A stretch of DNA of 64,000 nucleotides from Parietaria judaica (GCA_954871525.1 OX940864.1:31103001-31167000); one strand, 5' to 3'; positions 1 to 13,521 are shown, counted from the stretch's first letter. The notes: generated by a model from the letters alone, not told the origin. Program-made: numbers and translations.

Positions 1-727
1 TGAAAAAGTGTGAAAGGATTAGTGGAAAGATGCATTATAAAAATCACATAGAAAAAGCATGACTGAATCTATATGAAGAATAATAACACATAAACCGATA
101 AACTAACACATCTTGAACATAGAAAAACTAGAAAATAATTGAATTAAAACTTAATAACGGAAAACTCGATAATAAAATTCATCATTCGCCGTGTCTGAGA
201 ACCTAGCCGGATCTTGACATCATAACTCCAAGCTAGAAAAAAGAAAAAAACTAGAAGAAACACTAAACTATTTTCATTCTGCGACCAATTGTGTATTGCT
301 CTCTGCCGAATGCCACATATATATAGGCTATCAAGTGAGGGTTTGTTGCTAATTTTGTGGAGCTGCTTTGGAGATTCTATTGGCAGTTTGACTTTCCAAT
401 TCGCTAGTCCCACTTGCACCCTTTGCTTGAGCTGATTCGATTTATGCCACATTACTATCACTTCTTCATATTTTCTTCATAGTCCTTTATCTTTTCTTTG
501 TTTTAATTGCTTCCATATCCTTCTTGTTTTATTTATTTCCTGAAAAGTATCACAATAAAATCAATTTAAATAAAAATAAGTTAACTCTAGACTAAATAGG
601 TAAAGTCACAAAGATTAATCTCAAACATGGTTCGTGGTGTAATGAGCATAATTGCCATAGCTTTATTATGATAACCTCACAATTATTGGCTATTAAACTA
701 TAAAATATAACTCTTTTCGGTACTTAT
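1..727. other. AT-rich DNA without recognised feature
   Basis: I see no recognisable gene or repeat here. The longest open frame (about 105 codons, minus strand) has a long phenylalanine-rich stretch and no domain I know. Homology to the LTR family described below begins abruptly near 728. Confidence 0.5.
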
Positions 728-3700
728 CAATATTCGATCTAAGTCCTGAGTGATCTTGAGTTTGAGCTGCTGGATTGACTGTTCTTTTATTTAACCGTTA
801 AAGAACACAATATATTACTGTTGTTCCCAACACTATTATTTTGGGAACATGATAGTCAGCAGTAAGGGTAGCTTGGTTATAGACATTGGCATCACACAAC
901 TCTCTTCAGAGTCATGATGATTCCCTTGATTGTCGGTGGTGAGAAGTGAGAGGTACCCGTGCGCAACTTATGAATCAAAACCATAAGTGGGTTACTCATG
1001 ATATTACTGACTGAGTCAAGGATGAAAATGCAATGAGGGGCATAACGGTAGAAATCGCCTGCTCATGTGTGGATCATCAAGTGAAACATAATTAACCCGA
1101 ATTTGATTGTATCAATGGACACCCTGCTGAAAAAAAGGGAATAATATATACTGTATCACTAAAGAGTGCAGCCTCGGGTTTATAGTGGAACAACACCGAG
1201 GTTTAACGAACACCCTATCCTGCTAGGGTGTTCGTTGGAGCTTAAGTTTAACGAACACCCTAGCAGGATAGCTCCGTAACGGATGATACGTACGTGATAG
1301 GAATATTTTGAGATGTTTAATCATTTGACATGACTTATAAAACTGAAGTCTGTGACAGGCATCAGATAGTTTTATCAGTTGCGTGACTAAAGTATCATAT
1401 CCTGGTAACCGAAATAAACTGACAAAAGAAAGTAAAATTTGGATTTTCTGTCAACATGAAAGTTGTTGGAAATTATATTCTAAGAAAGTTTGCTTTTGGA
1501 ACCAAGTCGTTTCGACGTACGGTTTGTGATTTAGAGAATTTCTAAGTTTGTGATCGTTTCGGTAAACTATGAAATTAAATCACATGTCCCGAATTTAAAT
1601 GATGGTATGGCACCATGACATTTAAATGTGTGATATTGAGATCAGAAGTTATAAATATAAGTTAATTTATTGGATTTAATTATTAATATCTTATTAATAA
1701 TTAATTAATAATTAATGGATTTATATTAATATATAAATAATATATATTTATATATATTATATAATGTGTAAATCGAATTATGCCTAGGAATGTGGAACAA
1801 TATAACATTCGAATAGATAGACTTTGGTCTTTTCATAATTGCGGCATAAGTACCAAATGTTTTGGTATTTGAGAAAAACCCTAAAATCAATTTAATCCAT
1901 TGGATCGGTTAGAATTTAATATCAACCGTTGGATTAAGATAATTGATTTTAAACCTAAAAATAATTCAAAATTAATAGCTTGGTGACCAAGCTTAGTTTT
2001 TCGAATTTATATAATTAATTGTATCCGTTGGATCGGTTTAAGATATAATCTTTACCGTCGGATTAAAAAATTAATTAATTATATATATTGCATATAATTT
2101 TCGAATTATGGATATGGATAAAATCGAATTAGGGCTTTTACCAAGTTTTTTTATATTTGATTTTATCTAAATTAATTTGATCCATTAGATCAATTTATGA
2201 TTTATCTCAACCGTTGGATCTAAATAATTAAAATTCGAATTTTATTATATATATATATATAAATTCGAATTTATAAGATAATAGGATAAGATTGGATTTT
2301 TGAATTTATCCAAGTCATTCTTATTTATTTAACTCCCTAATTAATTATATCCCTTGAATTTAGATAAGATTAAATCTAGACCATTGGATTGAAATAATTA
2401 AGTATATTTAATTATAGAATTCGAATTTTAGGGGAGGGAATTTCTCTAATTCGGTTACAGTCGGAGCCTATAAATAGTGAGCTTATTCTACACATGTTTC
2501 ACACCTTTCCCCTGATAAAAATTCCAACTCTCCCTCTCCTTAAGGGTCTGCGAATTTTTCCTCTGATCTCTCTCTGGTTCGGCTTAAGAGACTTAGTTCT
2601 CCGGAAGCTTAAAAAGAACCATCAGTTAAAAATTTGCGACAGAGTCCTGCCGGCGAAGCCCACACTTCGGTACGAGGATTCCAGGAGAATATCCCGGAAG
2701 ATCACGGGTGTTTCTCTCAGCACCGGCGGAGCCCTGCCAAGTTCATAACACGCAGCCGGAAGTCAACAATTGAGGTACGGCCTAATGCATGGGGCAAATA
2801 AATGCGACCATTTACTGCTTTCTATTAATTTCCTATAAGACTAGATTATAAATAATGATTTATGAATATTAAATTATCTAATATTTATCAGATCTTGTTA
2901 TTGTTGGACATGTGTGTCCTTAAACAAGATATTTTTATCCATTTCTAAAAGATTATGACAAGTCGTTGAATAAAAGATAGTGCTTATTATGTTAATCTTA
3001 TTATAGTTTCTGGTAGAGTAAAATAGAATGTTTGATCCTTAGTTCATAAAAGATGCAATTATGTTATTATTATCATAACAGAGTCAATGTGGGGAAGAAT
3101 TATTAATCATAATAAATGAACTTAAAATTTCCGTGACCTGATTAACTGAGTGGGAGCCCATTAATCGTATAAGGTCATTAATGTGACTAAGTGACAATCC
3201 TATTCTGGATTTTGTGTGTGTCACACTCACTAGAAGTGCATTAAGTATGAAGTGTCTTCATACTGGACTGGACCTGACTTAAACTCCAGAAATTATCATA
3301 TAAGACCGTCACTTATAACTTGGAGTTGAGTCACTAGTAGATGATCAAATGGATATTCGATCTAAGACATGAGTGATCTTGAGTCTGAGGTACTGGCTTG
3401 ATTGTTCTTTGATTTAACCGTTAAAGAACACAATATATTGCCGTTGTTACCAACACTATTATTTTGGGAACATGATAGTCAGCATTAAGGGTAGCTTAGT
3501 TATAGACATGGGCATCACACAGCTCTCTTCAGAGTCATGATGATTCCCTTGATTGTCGGTTGTGAGAAGTAAGAGGTACCCGTGCGCAACTTATGAATCG
3601 GAACCAGAAGTGGGTTACAGATGATATTATTGACTTGAGTCAAGGATGAAAATGCAATGAGGGGCATAACGGTAGAAACCGCCTGCTCATGTGTGGATCA

Positions 3701-4466
3701 TCAAGTGAAAGATCAATAACCCGAATTTGATTGTATCAATGAACACCCTACTGTAATAAAGGGAATAATATATACTGTATCACTAAAGAGTGCAGCGTCG
3801 GGTTTATAGTGGAATAACACCGAGGTTTGACGAACACCGTATCACTAAAGAGTGCAGCCTCGGGTTTATAGTGGAATAACACCGAGGTTTGACGAACACC
3901 CTAGCAGTTCGTTGGAGCTTAAGTGATACGGGTGCATGGTGCCCAGGATAGCTCCGTAACGGATGATACGTATGTGATAAAAAAACATTTTGAGATGTTT
4001 TAGATCATTTGGCAAGACTTATAAAACTGAATTTTGTGACAGGCATCAGATAATTTTATCAGTTGCGTGGCAAAGGTACCATATCTTGGTAACCAAAATA
4101 AACTAACAAAATAATTTAGAATTTGGATTTTCTGTCAACAAGAAAGTTTTTGGAAATTAAATTCTAAGAAACTTTTCTTTTTGAACCGAGTCGTTTCATC
4201 ATACGGTTTGTGATTTAGAGAATTTCTAAGTTTGTGATCGTTTCGGTAAACTATGAAATTCAATCACATGTCACGAATTTAAATGATGGTATGGCACCAT
4301 GACATTTAAATGTGTGATATTGAGATCAGAGGATATTAATATAATTTAATTATATGGATTTAATTATTAATATCTTATTAATAATTAATTAATAATTAAT
4401 GGATTTATATTAATATATAAATAATATATATTTATATTTATATATATATATTATATAATGTGTAAA

Positions 4467-7400
4467 TAATCCCCAAAATGTGAGTCAAAATGCCCACCGA
4501 TCGGACCCTTTTTTTTTTGCAGCCCAAAACCCGGACCCGGACCCGGACCCATTTTTATAATGTTTAGGCCCTTATGTTGTTTAGTTGTTCAAATACAATA
4601 TTTTAGTACTTATTAGATTTAGACCTAAGTTCGGTTTTAAAAATAGTAAAAGTTTAAATTCTTAAGTTATTTATGTGTTTGAATATTTATAAACAAACAT
4701 GAAATAAATAAAAATTAAGGTGTACAACAAAAAATAAAAATGCGTTTTTATGTAACAAAACAAACTCAAGATCGGATTCGGATTCGGATAGGAATGTACA
4801 ATGGTACAACCGTACAAGTTACAACTTCTACAACCAAAGGTCCAAAGTCAAAGAAAATTTCAAAGGCGTAGTACAACAATAAAACGAACAACTAAAAAGG
4901 AATTACACTTGAATATTCGCAAAGTAATTCACCATTTCTCTGTCTACCAGATCGTTTTCTTGTTGTCGCTGGTTGGCCATAATCTAATCTCTCGAAAGCA
5001 TAAGGATCTCGACCATTTTCGCCGCCGTTGACTTGCGATGAGGCTCTAACAACCTTCCGGCCAATAAGAACGCCGCCTCTGATGATACCGTTGAGACCGG
5101 GATTGTGAGAATGTCCCGAGCTAACATGGATAAAACCGGATACTCAGATTGCTTCATGTGCCACTATTTAAGGATGTCGAGGCCTTCATCCGGACACGGT
5201 GTTGGAGGAAGGTTGCAGAACCGGGCGTACTCGTCGATGGATCTGGGACGACGACGTCGACCAGGAACACAAGATCCCGAACTTCCGCTTGCTTGTGAAC
5301 CCGGTGAAGAAGACGTAACGTCGCCGCCTTGCCCGAGGGACGTAAGGTTGTAGAATAACCGGTGAGTGTACATGTATGGTAAACTGGCCCCGCGTCCGCC
5401 TTATATTGAAAAGAAAAAAACATTTAGAGTGTTAATAAATTAAAATTTAGAGTAAATTAAGAATTTAAAATTTAGAGTAAATTAAGAAATTAAAACTTAT
5501 AACAAAAAATTACCTGAATTTGTTGTTGTTGCGGATTTGTTTCATCCATCTGATCTTCAGCCTCGGTAAATCTTCGCTCGTACTCTTGGTAAAGGTCCTT
5601 CATCTTTTGATCCGCGTCGAAGAAATTGTTCGTCATGTAGGGCTCGCCCGTCATATTTTGCAACGCTTGTAAGACATCCTGCATTTGAGAAAGTTTAAGC
5701 GTCGGATCTACGATAACCGTGGCGCAATATAAAAACGGTAGTCTTTCAGAACTCCAATAATTCTGGAACTTTGAAATCATAGGTGTTAATACATTGCCAA
5801 ATAAAGGATTTCTTTTTGCAGTTTCAAAATGACACAGAATATCAAAAACAGCGGGCAAAGCTCTTTGAGACTTGGGTGAGTAAACTTGAGATAAATCAAT
5901 AGTAATTTGATTAAAAAGGTGAAGAAAAGCCTGGAATTGGATAGCGGTTATCCAATCTTCTGCAGTGATCGCTTCGCGGTAGTCGTGCTCCGGGTTGTTC
6001 ATCCAGTTTGTAAGAAGCTCCTTATACGGTAGGACAGCATCCAACATCATGTAAGTCGAGTTCCAGCGGATCGGCATGTCCGGTTGAAACGTTCTAATCC
6101 TGTAATTGTTAGCCCTGCAACAATCTTCCCAAGAAACGGTACGCTGCGTAGATGATCGGATATATATAATAACGTTCCTTATTTTGGCGATACGTTCGGA
6201 AATAACACTCATACCAGATTGAACAATCAAGTTAATAATATGACATGCACACCTTTGATGAAAATGACTATCCCTGAGATTGGTCAAACTTTCCTTCATT
6301 ATTTCAACGGCACTGGCATGCGCACTAGCGTTATCCTACGTAATAGAAACAACTCTATCCTTGAGGTTCCAATCTGACAAAACCTCTATGATAGCCTCGG
6401 CTAGGTTCACTGATGTGTGCCTAACCTTCAGCGGCTTAAACCCTATAATGCGCTTTTCTATATTCCATTGATCATTAATAAAATGAGCTACGACAGTAAT
6501 ATAATCATCATTAGCATGGCCTTTCCAACAATCCGACGTTAAAGAAAATTTGTAAGAAGATCTTTGGAACATTTCCTGTAAATCGCCCCTTTGCTTTTCA
6601 TAAAATTTTAGAATGTTTTCGTGGGTTATATAATACGTGATTTCCTTATAGTTTATCGGCGCCAACTTCATCATCATTTTATTAAAATCTTCGCCCTCGG
6701 GCGCCGATATAGGCATACCATCACGTATAACCCACTCAGCCACAACTTCCCTATAAATTTCATCGGATAGACGACTTATCTCTTTCTCCCGCTGTTTCTT
6801 TTTGCACCGATCGGCGTGCTTTTGTAGGCGGGAGTTGCCGTGGTTCTTCGGATGGGCGGCAAATTCTTTGTTGCAGTGGATGCAAATTCTGAACCTATCT
6901 TCCAAACCGGTGGAGTGGTTGTATCTATACTCGGCCTGGAAGTCGTTCTGCCACACCAAACCCGTTAATTTCTTTCGCTTCCTCGCCGGCGGATGCGGAG
7001 GCCGACCGCTGCCTCCTCCTCCTCGGCGTCACCGCCTTGATTCGGGTCCTCTGCATCGTCGTCCACATCATCATCGTTGCCATCAGGGTCGAGGTCGACG
7101 TCGTTGGATTGATTTCTCGACCTCGTTTCCTAAAAAAACAATGGAATATTAATATCAATTTAATCATATTAATTTAACAAAGGTTTAATATTAATATTAA
7201 TATTATTAATTCAATTAAATTTCATATAGTTAATTAAAAAAGTTAACAAAATTAAAAATGATATTTTTTATGTGTGAAAATAATTATCAAGCTCTTTTAG
7301 ACGGAACTCCCCGAGGTTCCAAGGCCAGATCGACTTGAAAGGATGCTATGATCTCACTTTAGGCCCAAGCTTTTCTAGACAGAACTCCCTGAGGTTCCCA

Positions 7401-8629
7401 GGCTAGCTTGGAGGAGACTGCAAAGCAAACCTTATTTAAAAACCAATCTTTCTAAGACACCATAATCCAATAAGAACTTTATAATTATCACCACCCATAC
7501 AAATATAATAAAACAATTTTCTAATTAATTAACTACTTAAATTAAACGTACCTCGGCGTCGGGGGAAACATATTGTTGTTAACGATGTTGTTGTGTTTGG
7601 TATTGTTCCTCGTTGCTAAGGCTATGCCATTCCGGAATATTTGGACCTTGAAAATTGAGTAAGTTAGTAAAACCACCGCCTTGACCTTGAGAAATTAGTA
7701 ATTGTTGGTTCGGCCCGACGCCACCGGTACCATATTGACCATGAACCAGTAACGGATGGCTAGAAGAACCGGGAACATTGTGTTGATTCATAACTCCAAC
7801 ATTATAATTATGTTGACTATAAGCCGTCCGGCTATTAATCGACCGCGGCGACGGAATAGTGGACCGTCCTTTTCCTCGGACTTCGGGACGTCCTCGAGAA
7901 CGGTTGTTGCCACTCGACATATTAACGACAAATTAAACTAGTAAACGGTAAAATAAATATAAACTTAATAATAACAACAAATTGAAATAATAATAACGGA
8001 AATATAAACTAAATTAAACTAATAACTAATAAAAACTATAACTAATAACAACTAAAATACCTAAACTATATATTAAACTAGTATTTGAGAGTATTTATGT
8101 AATTATAAAGTAGCTAAACTATATCTTAAATTCGGATCTTTGAGAGTTTGAGAGAGTTTGAGAGAGTTGGAGATGAAAAGAAGAAGATGTGTGAAAAAAA
8201 TGAGGTTGAAGTGAGGTATTTATAGTGGAAAATGTGTAGGAATCGAGTAAAGAGGTGTAAATGAGGCTCCAACGGCTATTTTTGAGGGCCCCAATGCAAT
8301 TTTACAGTTGCCTCACACACCCCTCCAACGGAAACCTGCGGCTAACACGTGGAAGGTACTTTTGCCGCAGGTCCCTGGTCAAAAGGTGGTTTCTCGCTGA
8401 AACCCACGCTGACCCAACGGCTCTTTAATCTGGGCCGTCCATCTCGCGCATCCGACGGCCCAAATTAAAGCTTTTTATTTTTATTTTTAAAAAATGCCAG
8501 AACTGGACCTATCCGGATCCGTGTTATACCGGATCCGGATAGTTCTGGACCCGGATAGTTCCGGGTCCGGGTTTTTGTTTTTAAAATGTGGATCCGGGTT
8601 ATAACCCGTGTCTCACATTTTTGGGACTA
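4467..8629 (-). mobile_element. hAT-superfamily DNA transposon nested in LTR B
   Basis: The LTR sequence breaks after TGTGTAAA (4459-4466) and resumes at TGTGTATC (8630-8637), an imperfect 8-bp target duplication typical in length of hAT. The ends are imperfect inverted repeats: TAATCCCCAAAATGTGAG on the left and the complement of CTCACATTTTTGGGACTA on the right. Subterminal GGACCC/GGATCC-rich repeats lie near 4530-4550 and 8505-8600, as is common in hAT elements. The transposase runs on the minus strand between them. About 4.16 kb. Confidence 0.85.
4905..7920 (-). pseudogene. hAT transposase (BED zinc finger, catalytic domain, hATC), inactivated
   Basis: Transposases of this superfamily excise and reinsert the element in the nucleus. 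Exon 1 (7920-7552) begins MSSGNNRSRG and is Gln/Gly-rich. A GT/AG intron (7551 to 7130) joins DAE to ETRSRN. Exon 2 carries a BED-type finger (CIHCNKEF...KHADRC, about 6800-6900), then the DCWKGH region and the catalytic core down to about 5510, with RWNSTYMML near 6050. A second intron leads to the C-terminal dimerisation domain (SEYPVLSMLARDIL, IPVSTVSSEAAF) at about 4905-5180. Lesions: an in-frame TAG at about 6340 inside the motif expected to read TVDNAS, a frame change near 6990-7030, a TAG replacing the first Trp of the WW before the SEYPV motif (about 5165), and a further stop near 4990. It could not encode a full transposase, though the ends may still be mobilised in trans. Confidence 0.85.
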
Positions 8630-10052
8630 TGTGTATCGAATTATGCCTTGGAATGTGGAACAATATAACATTCGAATAGATAAACTTTGGTCTTTTCATA
8701 ATTGCGACATAAGTACCAAATGTTTTGGTATTTAAGAAAACCCTAAGATCAATTTAATCAATTGGATCGGTTAGGATTTAATATCAACCGTTGGATTAAA
8801 ATAATTGATTTTAACCCTAAAAATAATTAGAAATTAATAGCTTGGTGACCAAGCTTAGTTTTTCGAATTTATATAATTAATTATATCCGTTGGATCAGTT
8901 TAAGATTTAATATTTACCGTCGGATTAAAAAATTAAAAAATTATATATATTATATATAATTTTTGAATTATGGATATGGATAAAATCGAATTAGGGCTTT
9001 TACCAAGTCTTTAGATATTTGATTTTATCCTAAATTAATTTGATCCATTATATCAGTTTATGATTTATCTCAACCGTTGGATCTAGATAATTAAAATTCG
9101 AATTTTATTATATAGATATATATAAAAATTCGAATTTATAAGATAAGAGGATAAGATTGGATTTTTGATTTTATCAAAGTCTTTCTTATTTAATTAAATT
9201 CCTAATTAATTATATCCCTTGGATTTAGATAAGATTAAATCTAGACCATTGGATTGAAATAATTTATTATATTTATTTATAGAATTTGAATTTTAGGGGA
9301 GGGAATTTCTCTAATTTGGTTACAGTGTGAGCCTATAAATAGGGAGATCATTCTACACATTTTTCACACCTTTCCCCAGAGAAAAATTCGAACTCTCTTT
9401 TTCTTTAAGGGTCTGCGAATTTTTCCTTTGATCTCTCTTTCTGGTTCGGCTTAAGAGACTTAGTACTTCGGAAGCTTAAAAAAGAACCATCACTTTAAAT
9501 TTTGCAATGGAGTCCTGCCAGCGAAGCCCATGCTTCGGTACGAGGAATCTAGGAGAATATCCCGGATGATCACGGGTGTTTCCCTCAGCACCGGCGGAGC
9601 CCTGCCAAGTTCAGAACGAGCAGCCGAAAGTCGACAATTGAGGTACGGCCTTATGCATTGGGCTGATAAATGCGACTAATTACTGTTTTTTCTATTTATT
9701 TCATATAAGACTAGATTAATAATAATGATTTATGAATATTAAATTATCTAATATTTATGAGATCTTATTATATGGTTATTATCCGATGTTCGGACCGTTG
9801 GTCGGTTAACATGTTTTCCTCTTAAAATAATTTTGTAAATGTTACCCGGACCGTTTGGCCGTATAATTCGCGATAATATTCAAGGGATTCGTGAATTCGA
9901 TCCTAACAGTTATATGGTTATTATCCGATGTTCGGACCGTTGGTCGGTTAACATGTTTTTCGCTTAAAATAATTTTTTAAATGTTACCCGGACTGTTCGG
10001 CGGTATAATTCGCGATAATATTCGAGGGATTTGAGAATTCGACCCCAACAAT

Positions 10053-10064
10053 TGGTATCAGAGC
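10053..10064 (+). other. Primer-binding site (initiator tRNA-Met type) of element A
   Basis: TGGTATCAGAGC lies two bases after the end of LTR A. This is the standard plant retrotransposon site complementary to the 3' end of initiator tRNA-Met, and it fixes A as a 5' LTR in plus orientation. Confidence 0.9.
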
Positions 10065-10074
10065 AGTACAAATT

Positions 10075-12347
10075 TCCAACACCTCCATCTTTCGCTTCGT
10101 TTCCTCCTCTTGCTTCTCATCCTCCTTCCACTTCCTCTCCTCCTCCTGCTTCTCCTTCTTCTTCTTCTACTTCCTCTCCTCCTCCTTCCGCTTCCTCTCA
10201 TCCTCCTCGTTCTCCTTTTCCTCCTTATTCCTCTTCCCCTCCTCCTCAATCTTCCGCGTCGTCTCCTCCTCCTCCTCTTCCTGGATATGCTTCTTCTGCG
10301 CCTCCTCCTCCTCGACATTATTTTCTTCCTCCACCTCGTATGACTTCCCCTCTTCACGTGCATACTCAAATGAATCGGGGGGATTCACCTTCGAGCTTTG
10401 GTCCTCTTCATTCTTCTCTCTCTCAATGTCGGCATTATATGCATCGTCATACTGAGACATCAAGTTAGGGTCGTCACTCGCATTGCACACCGGTGAAGAG
10501 CCCAATACGTTGCATAAGTTCAAATCTGGATCAAAGAGGTATGTCGGCATTGTGTCTTCACTCACAGACACAAGTGACAATTGAGCACCCTGATTATCTG
10601 TTTCTTGAACTTGACGCAATCCTTCCGAAGATCCCAAATTGTCAATCGCCTCCTGCTATCGAATGTTTTCATTCGTACTAGGGCGGGAATTCACATCCAG
10701 AGGTGGTATCTCAGTGTCAGACTTCTCCGAATATGAGGCCTCCCTCGATGATACTATGTCTAAAGGCACACCCCATCGCACATATCTATATAAGCACCTT
10801 GCCGCTTCTGTTAGTGCATCTTCTCCGTCGTCGATAGGAGAATTTTGTCCCTGATTAAGCAACAAATTTGTGGCACTGTGGTATATCTGACATATCAAAT
10901 CTACACAGTGTGATAATTTTTTTTATCCGATGCTGAAGTACTGGTGGTCGCCGTCTTATTTTCCCGTTGTTGAACCCTTCACTGCTTGCTCGGGTCTTTA
11001 GACGCAAAGTCGGGAGCAGATGAGTGGGTACTCTGTCTCTTTCTTGAGACTTGTGGTGGTGACGTTCCACTATCGAAAAGGCTCTGGCTCTCAACGTACC
11101 GTCAGTTGCGACGTGGGCGTCCAGACGGCCATGCAGGGCTCGGTCTCTCACCTCCGCTTCGTTGGAGGGGGTGAAGGCGATTTACGTTGCCTCCCTTGCT
11201 TTTTTCTCCGTGAAGCTCTACGAAGAGGAGCATTCTCGCCCTCTCCCGATGGTTTTACCTGCAGTGGTGCCGAAGGTGGTGGATTCTGAATGATCCGTTT
11301 ACGGCTCTCCAAAAAACCAACAAGCGTTTCAAAATTCAAGTTTTCCAAATTTACACGCGGCGGGAGATATTGAATGGATGGTGTCGCTTCCTCCTGTGGT
11401 GTGGGAAAGAGCATACTCTTTTGTTCCTTTAATATAATATTGGATATCATTACTTAGTTACCGCCAGAGCATAAGCTACATTACCGATATGATATAATGG
11501 CATGCCACGTGTATAGCAACTGACCTCTGGAGCACTTTTCTTTATAACGGGGATGATATCTTTGAACTCCTTATGCTTTGTCCCGATTGGCCAAATGGTC
11601 CATCTATACATACGAGGTGCGCCGGCGGGCGCTTCTCGAGGGTCAGCTAAGTACGCTGCCACCGCTGGCAAACAGTTATACGCCAAAACTGCATGAAGTT
11701 TGAATGTTAATTTGAATTATGTGTAACAACCATTTATGCGGTGAAAATAAATAGATACAAACACTTTACATATACTTGTATCGGGTGTACGAACCCCTAA
11801 AGGGTCATATTTGCACAATTTACTTTTTTATCGACGACTTCAAAATACTTCTTCACCAATTCCTCTGATAGCTTATAATGAAGTTGCTTCATTGAGTACT
11901 CGAAGGACACTGTCCCCCAAGGATAGCCAACGAAGAAAGCAATGTCTTCTACTATTGCAAGCTCCTTATCATCCGGTAGAACCCTTGTGACTGATCCTCT
12001 TATTGAGGTAACGTTGGCACCGGGTGGAAAAGCAGCCCGGTGATGATGGCAAATTCTTGAATCCAGTATCGCAGTGGGACGTCATTTACCAAGAACCACA
12101 GCTCACGTGTGTCCCTTTGTTCTGTCGTCATTCTCACCATCAAACTCCACAACAATTGGGCAGCATGTTTGTAGTGTGTCGGGACATCTAATAGATGCCC
12201 AAATTGTGTGCCCCGGAACCACTGAAGCTAATCCTCATTCAGTGCTCCTTTAATGATAGACGTCACTGTGTCGAATTGAGTTTGCTTGGTGGTAAGCTTA
12301 TTTTTGTAATGTTCATTCTCCTGCAACGCAGTATGTAGAACTAACGA
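10075..12347 (-). pseudogene. DUF1985-containing gene remnant, antisense to element A
   Basis: Read on the minus strand from a possible splice acceptor at 12348, the sequence gives FRGTQFGHLLDVP, ELWFLVNDVPLRYW and IQEFAIITGLLF, then YPWGTVSFEYSMKQL and LAYNCLPAVAAYLADP. These are the conserved blocks of the plant DUF1985 domain, often found with Ulp1-type proteases in Mutator-like elements and their captured genes. The block order is intact and an intron-like gap remains near 11690-11770. A basic stretch (11148-11450) and a strongly Glu-rich tail (10080-10560) follow. Lesions are a TAG at about 12228 (before LQWF), a frameshift near 12025 and others downstream. No Ulp1 catalytic motif is seen; the frame runs into the LTR at 10050, so the 3' end may have been lost. 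Function is unknown. Confidence 0.7.
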
Positions 12348-12411
12348 CTGCAAATTGAATCAAGAATAAGATATTAAACAACTGGAGCTAACCAAAACAT
12401 TGAAGTTGAGC

Positions 12412-12545
12412 TAGCGGTATTTATCTATAATCAGCGGTAGTTATCCAAAACCGGTATAATTAGCGGTATTTATCAATAACTAGTTGTATAAATAACTAGC
12501 GGTAGTTATCAAAAACATAGCGGTATGGCTAGCGGAAGTTGACCA
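12412..12545. repeat. Degenerate short repeats with AGCGGTA core
   Basis: Five or six imperfect copies of TAGCGGTA(G/T)TTATC lie 20-30 bp apart, just upstream (in minus-strand sense) of the DUF1985 remnant. Purpose unknown. Confidence 0.6.
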
Positions 12546-13287
12546 AACCATACAAGGAGTCGTCTAATCTTATTATATTCATCATCCCAGTATTTCTTTA
12601 AACCCTAAACTGGACCCAACCATAAAATCCATGTACACTATGTGAACCATAACATCGATAAAAGTTCAAAGTTCAAACAGTACCAGAAATATCGAAAGTT
12701 TAAAAATAGACATTTACTTCCATTCAAGATGCTGAGTATATGCCGGAGAACAACAAAAGACAATGATCGGTTCTGAAATATGCTTTCTGTTTCCTGGTTG
12801 CACGTCTCGAACGAAAGAAGAATATGGTCGTTTATGCAGGAGTAGGAAAGAAAGACAAGAGTGGCACGAAAGTATGCCATCGGTTGTTGGAAGGAGGTCA
12901 GAAGATGAATCGTCGATGGTGGTGGAAGGATCAAAGAGGTTCGGTTTTGGAGGAAAAACGAGGGAAGCCAAAGATGTAGGTGTGAGAGAAAATAAGAAAA
13001 ATGAAATAATATATAAAATCTTACTGTATCAACCACCTCTAAAGAGAAAATTTGAGATTTTGTAAAATACAGTGTAAACCAAAAGGGAAAAATTGCAATT
13101 CCAAGTTCTTTAGATTTAAATATAATGCGAAAAAGAAATAAGGGATTTAAAAATAAATGTAAAAAAAAAATCAGGTTATAACGAGGGTAGGCAGCGAAAC
13201 GACATCCCAACCGAGGTCTTTTAGACAATTCTTTCTATAAATATGTCTCTCAAAATGTTTACAATCATTACTTTTTAAAGTATAAAT
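12546..13287. other. No recognised feature
   Basis: AT-rich. A minus-strand open frame of about 196 codons (12638-13228) is Phe/Leu/Ser-rich with no domain I recognise. I do not call it a gene. Confidence 0.4.
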
Positions 13288-13521
13288 TGTTATAAACTAA
13301 AGAACAAAGACAAGAACATAACAAGAAGAAGAGAGAATATGAAAGGGAATTGAGAGAGTATTATTGTTCTTTGATGTGTGTTACAATGAACATTATATGC
13401 CTCTATTTATAGGGCTTGAGAGAGGTGGAAATAAGAAATACAATGAATGAGAATATTACACCATAATGACATAGTTGACTATCTTAATATTGACATCCAC
13501 AAAATCTCTTGATTTATAACA
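13288..13521 (-). repeat. 3' LTR of the 13288-16023 element
   Basis: 234 bp, aligned with the right LTR (15802-16023) through the blocks GGGCTTGAGAGAGGTGG and GACATCCACAAAATCTC. It carries about 12 extra bases near 13375 that the other copy lacks. Confidence 0.9.

Larger units (their letters stand above)
2902..9908 (+). mobile_element. Solo LTR B inserted in LTR A, with a hAT element inside
   Basis: Starts TGTTGGACATG and ends GATCCTAACA. It is flanked by a perfect 5-bp target-site duplication GTTAT (2897-2901 and 9909-9913), and the flanks join into an uninterrupted LTR A. Without the nested hAT element it is about 2.8 kb. No internal region is present, so it is a solo LTR. Around 3790-3905 it has a direct duplication of about 64 bp (GTGCAGC..TCGGGTTTATAG) that A and C lack. 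Confidence 0.85.
728..10050 (+). mobile_element. LTR A: 5'-truncated long LTR of a tRNA-Met-primed retrotransposon, split by nested insertions
   Basis: Segments 728-2901 and 9909-10050 are one LTR interrupted by solo LTR B. The two halves align with B (2902-9908) and C (33780-36473), but alignment starts only near 728, so several hundred bases of the 5' end are missing. The LTR ends in CCCCAACA at 10050 and is followed two bases later by a primer-binding site, so this is a 5' LTR in plus orientation. Near 1205-1270 it holds an inverted repeat around ACGAACACCCTA. No matching 3' LTR of this copy is visible downstream, so the element is partial or rearranged. The long LTR and tRNA-Met primer fit a copia-type non-autonomous element, but no gag or pol of this family is present in the window. 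Confidence 0.75.

Noticed and set aside
144..461. 105-codon minus-strand frame
   Set aside because: No domain, a Phe-rich run, and nothing else in the region suggests a gene.
10031..10468. Proline/serine-rich plus-strand frame
   Set aside because: It is the complement of the Glu-rich low-complexity tail of the minus-strand DUF1985 remnant.
12638..13228. 196-codon minus-strand frame as a host gene
   Set aside because: Composition is Phe/Leu/Ser-rich low complexity without domains and there is no supporting promoter or splice structure.
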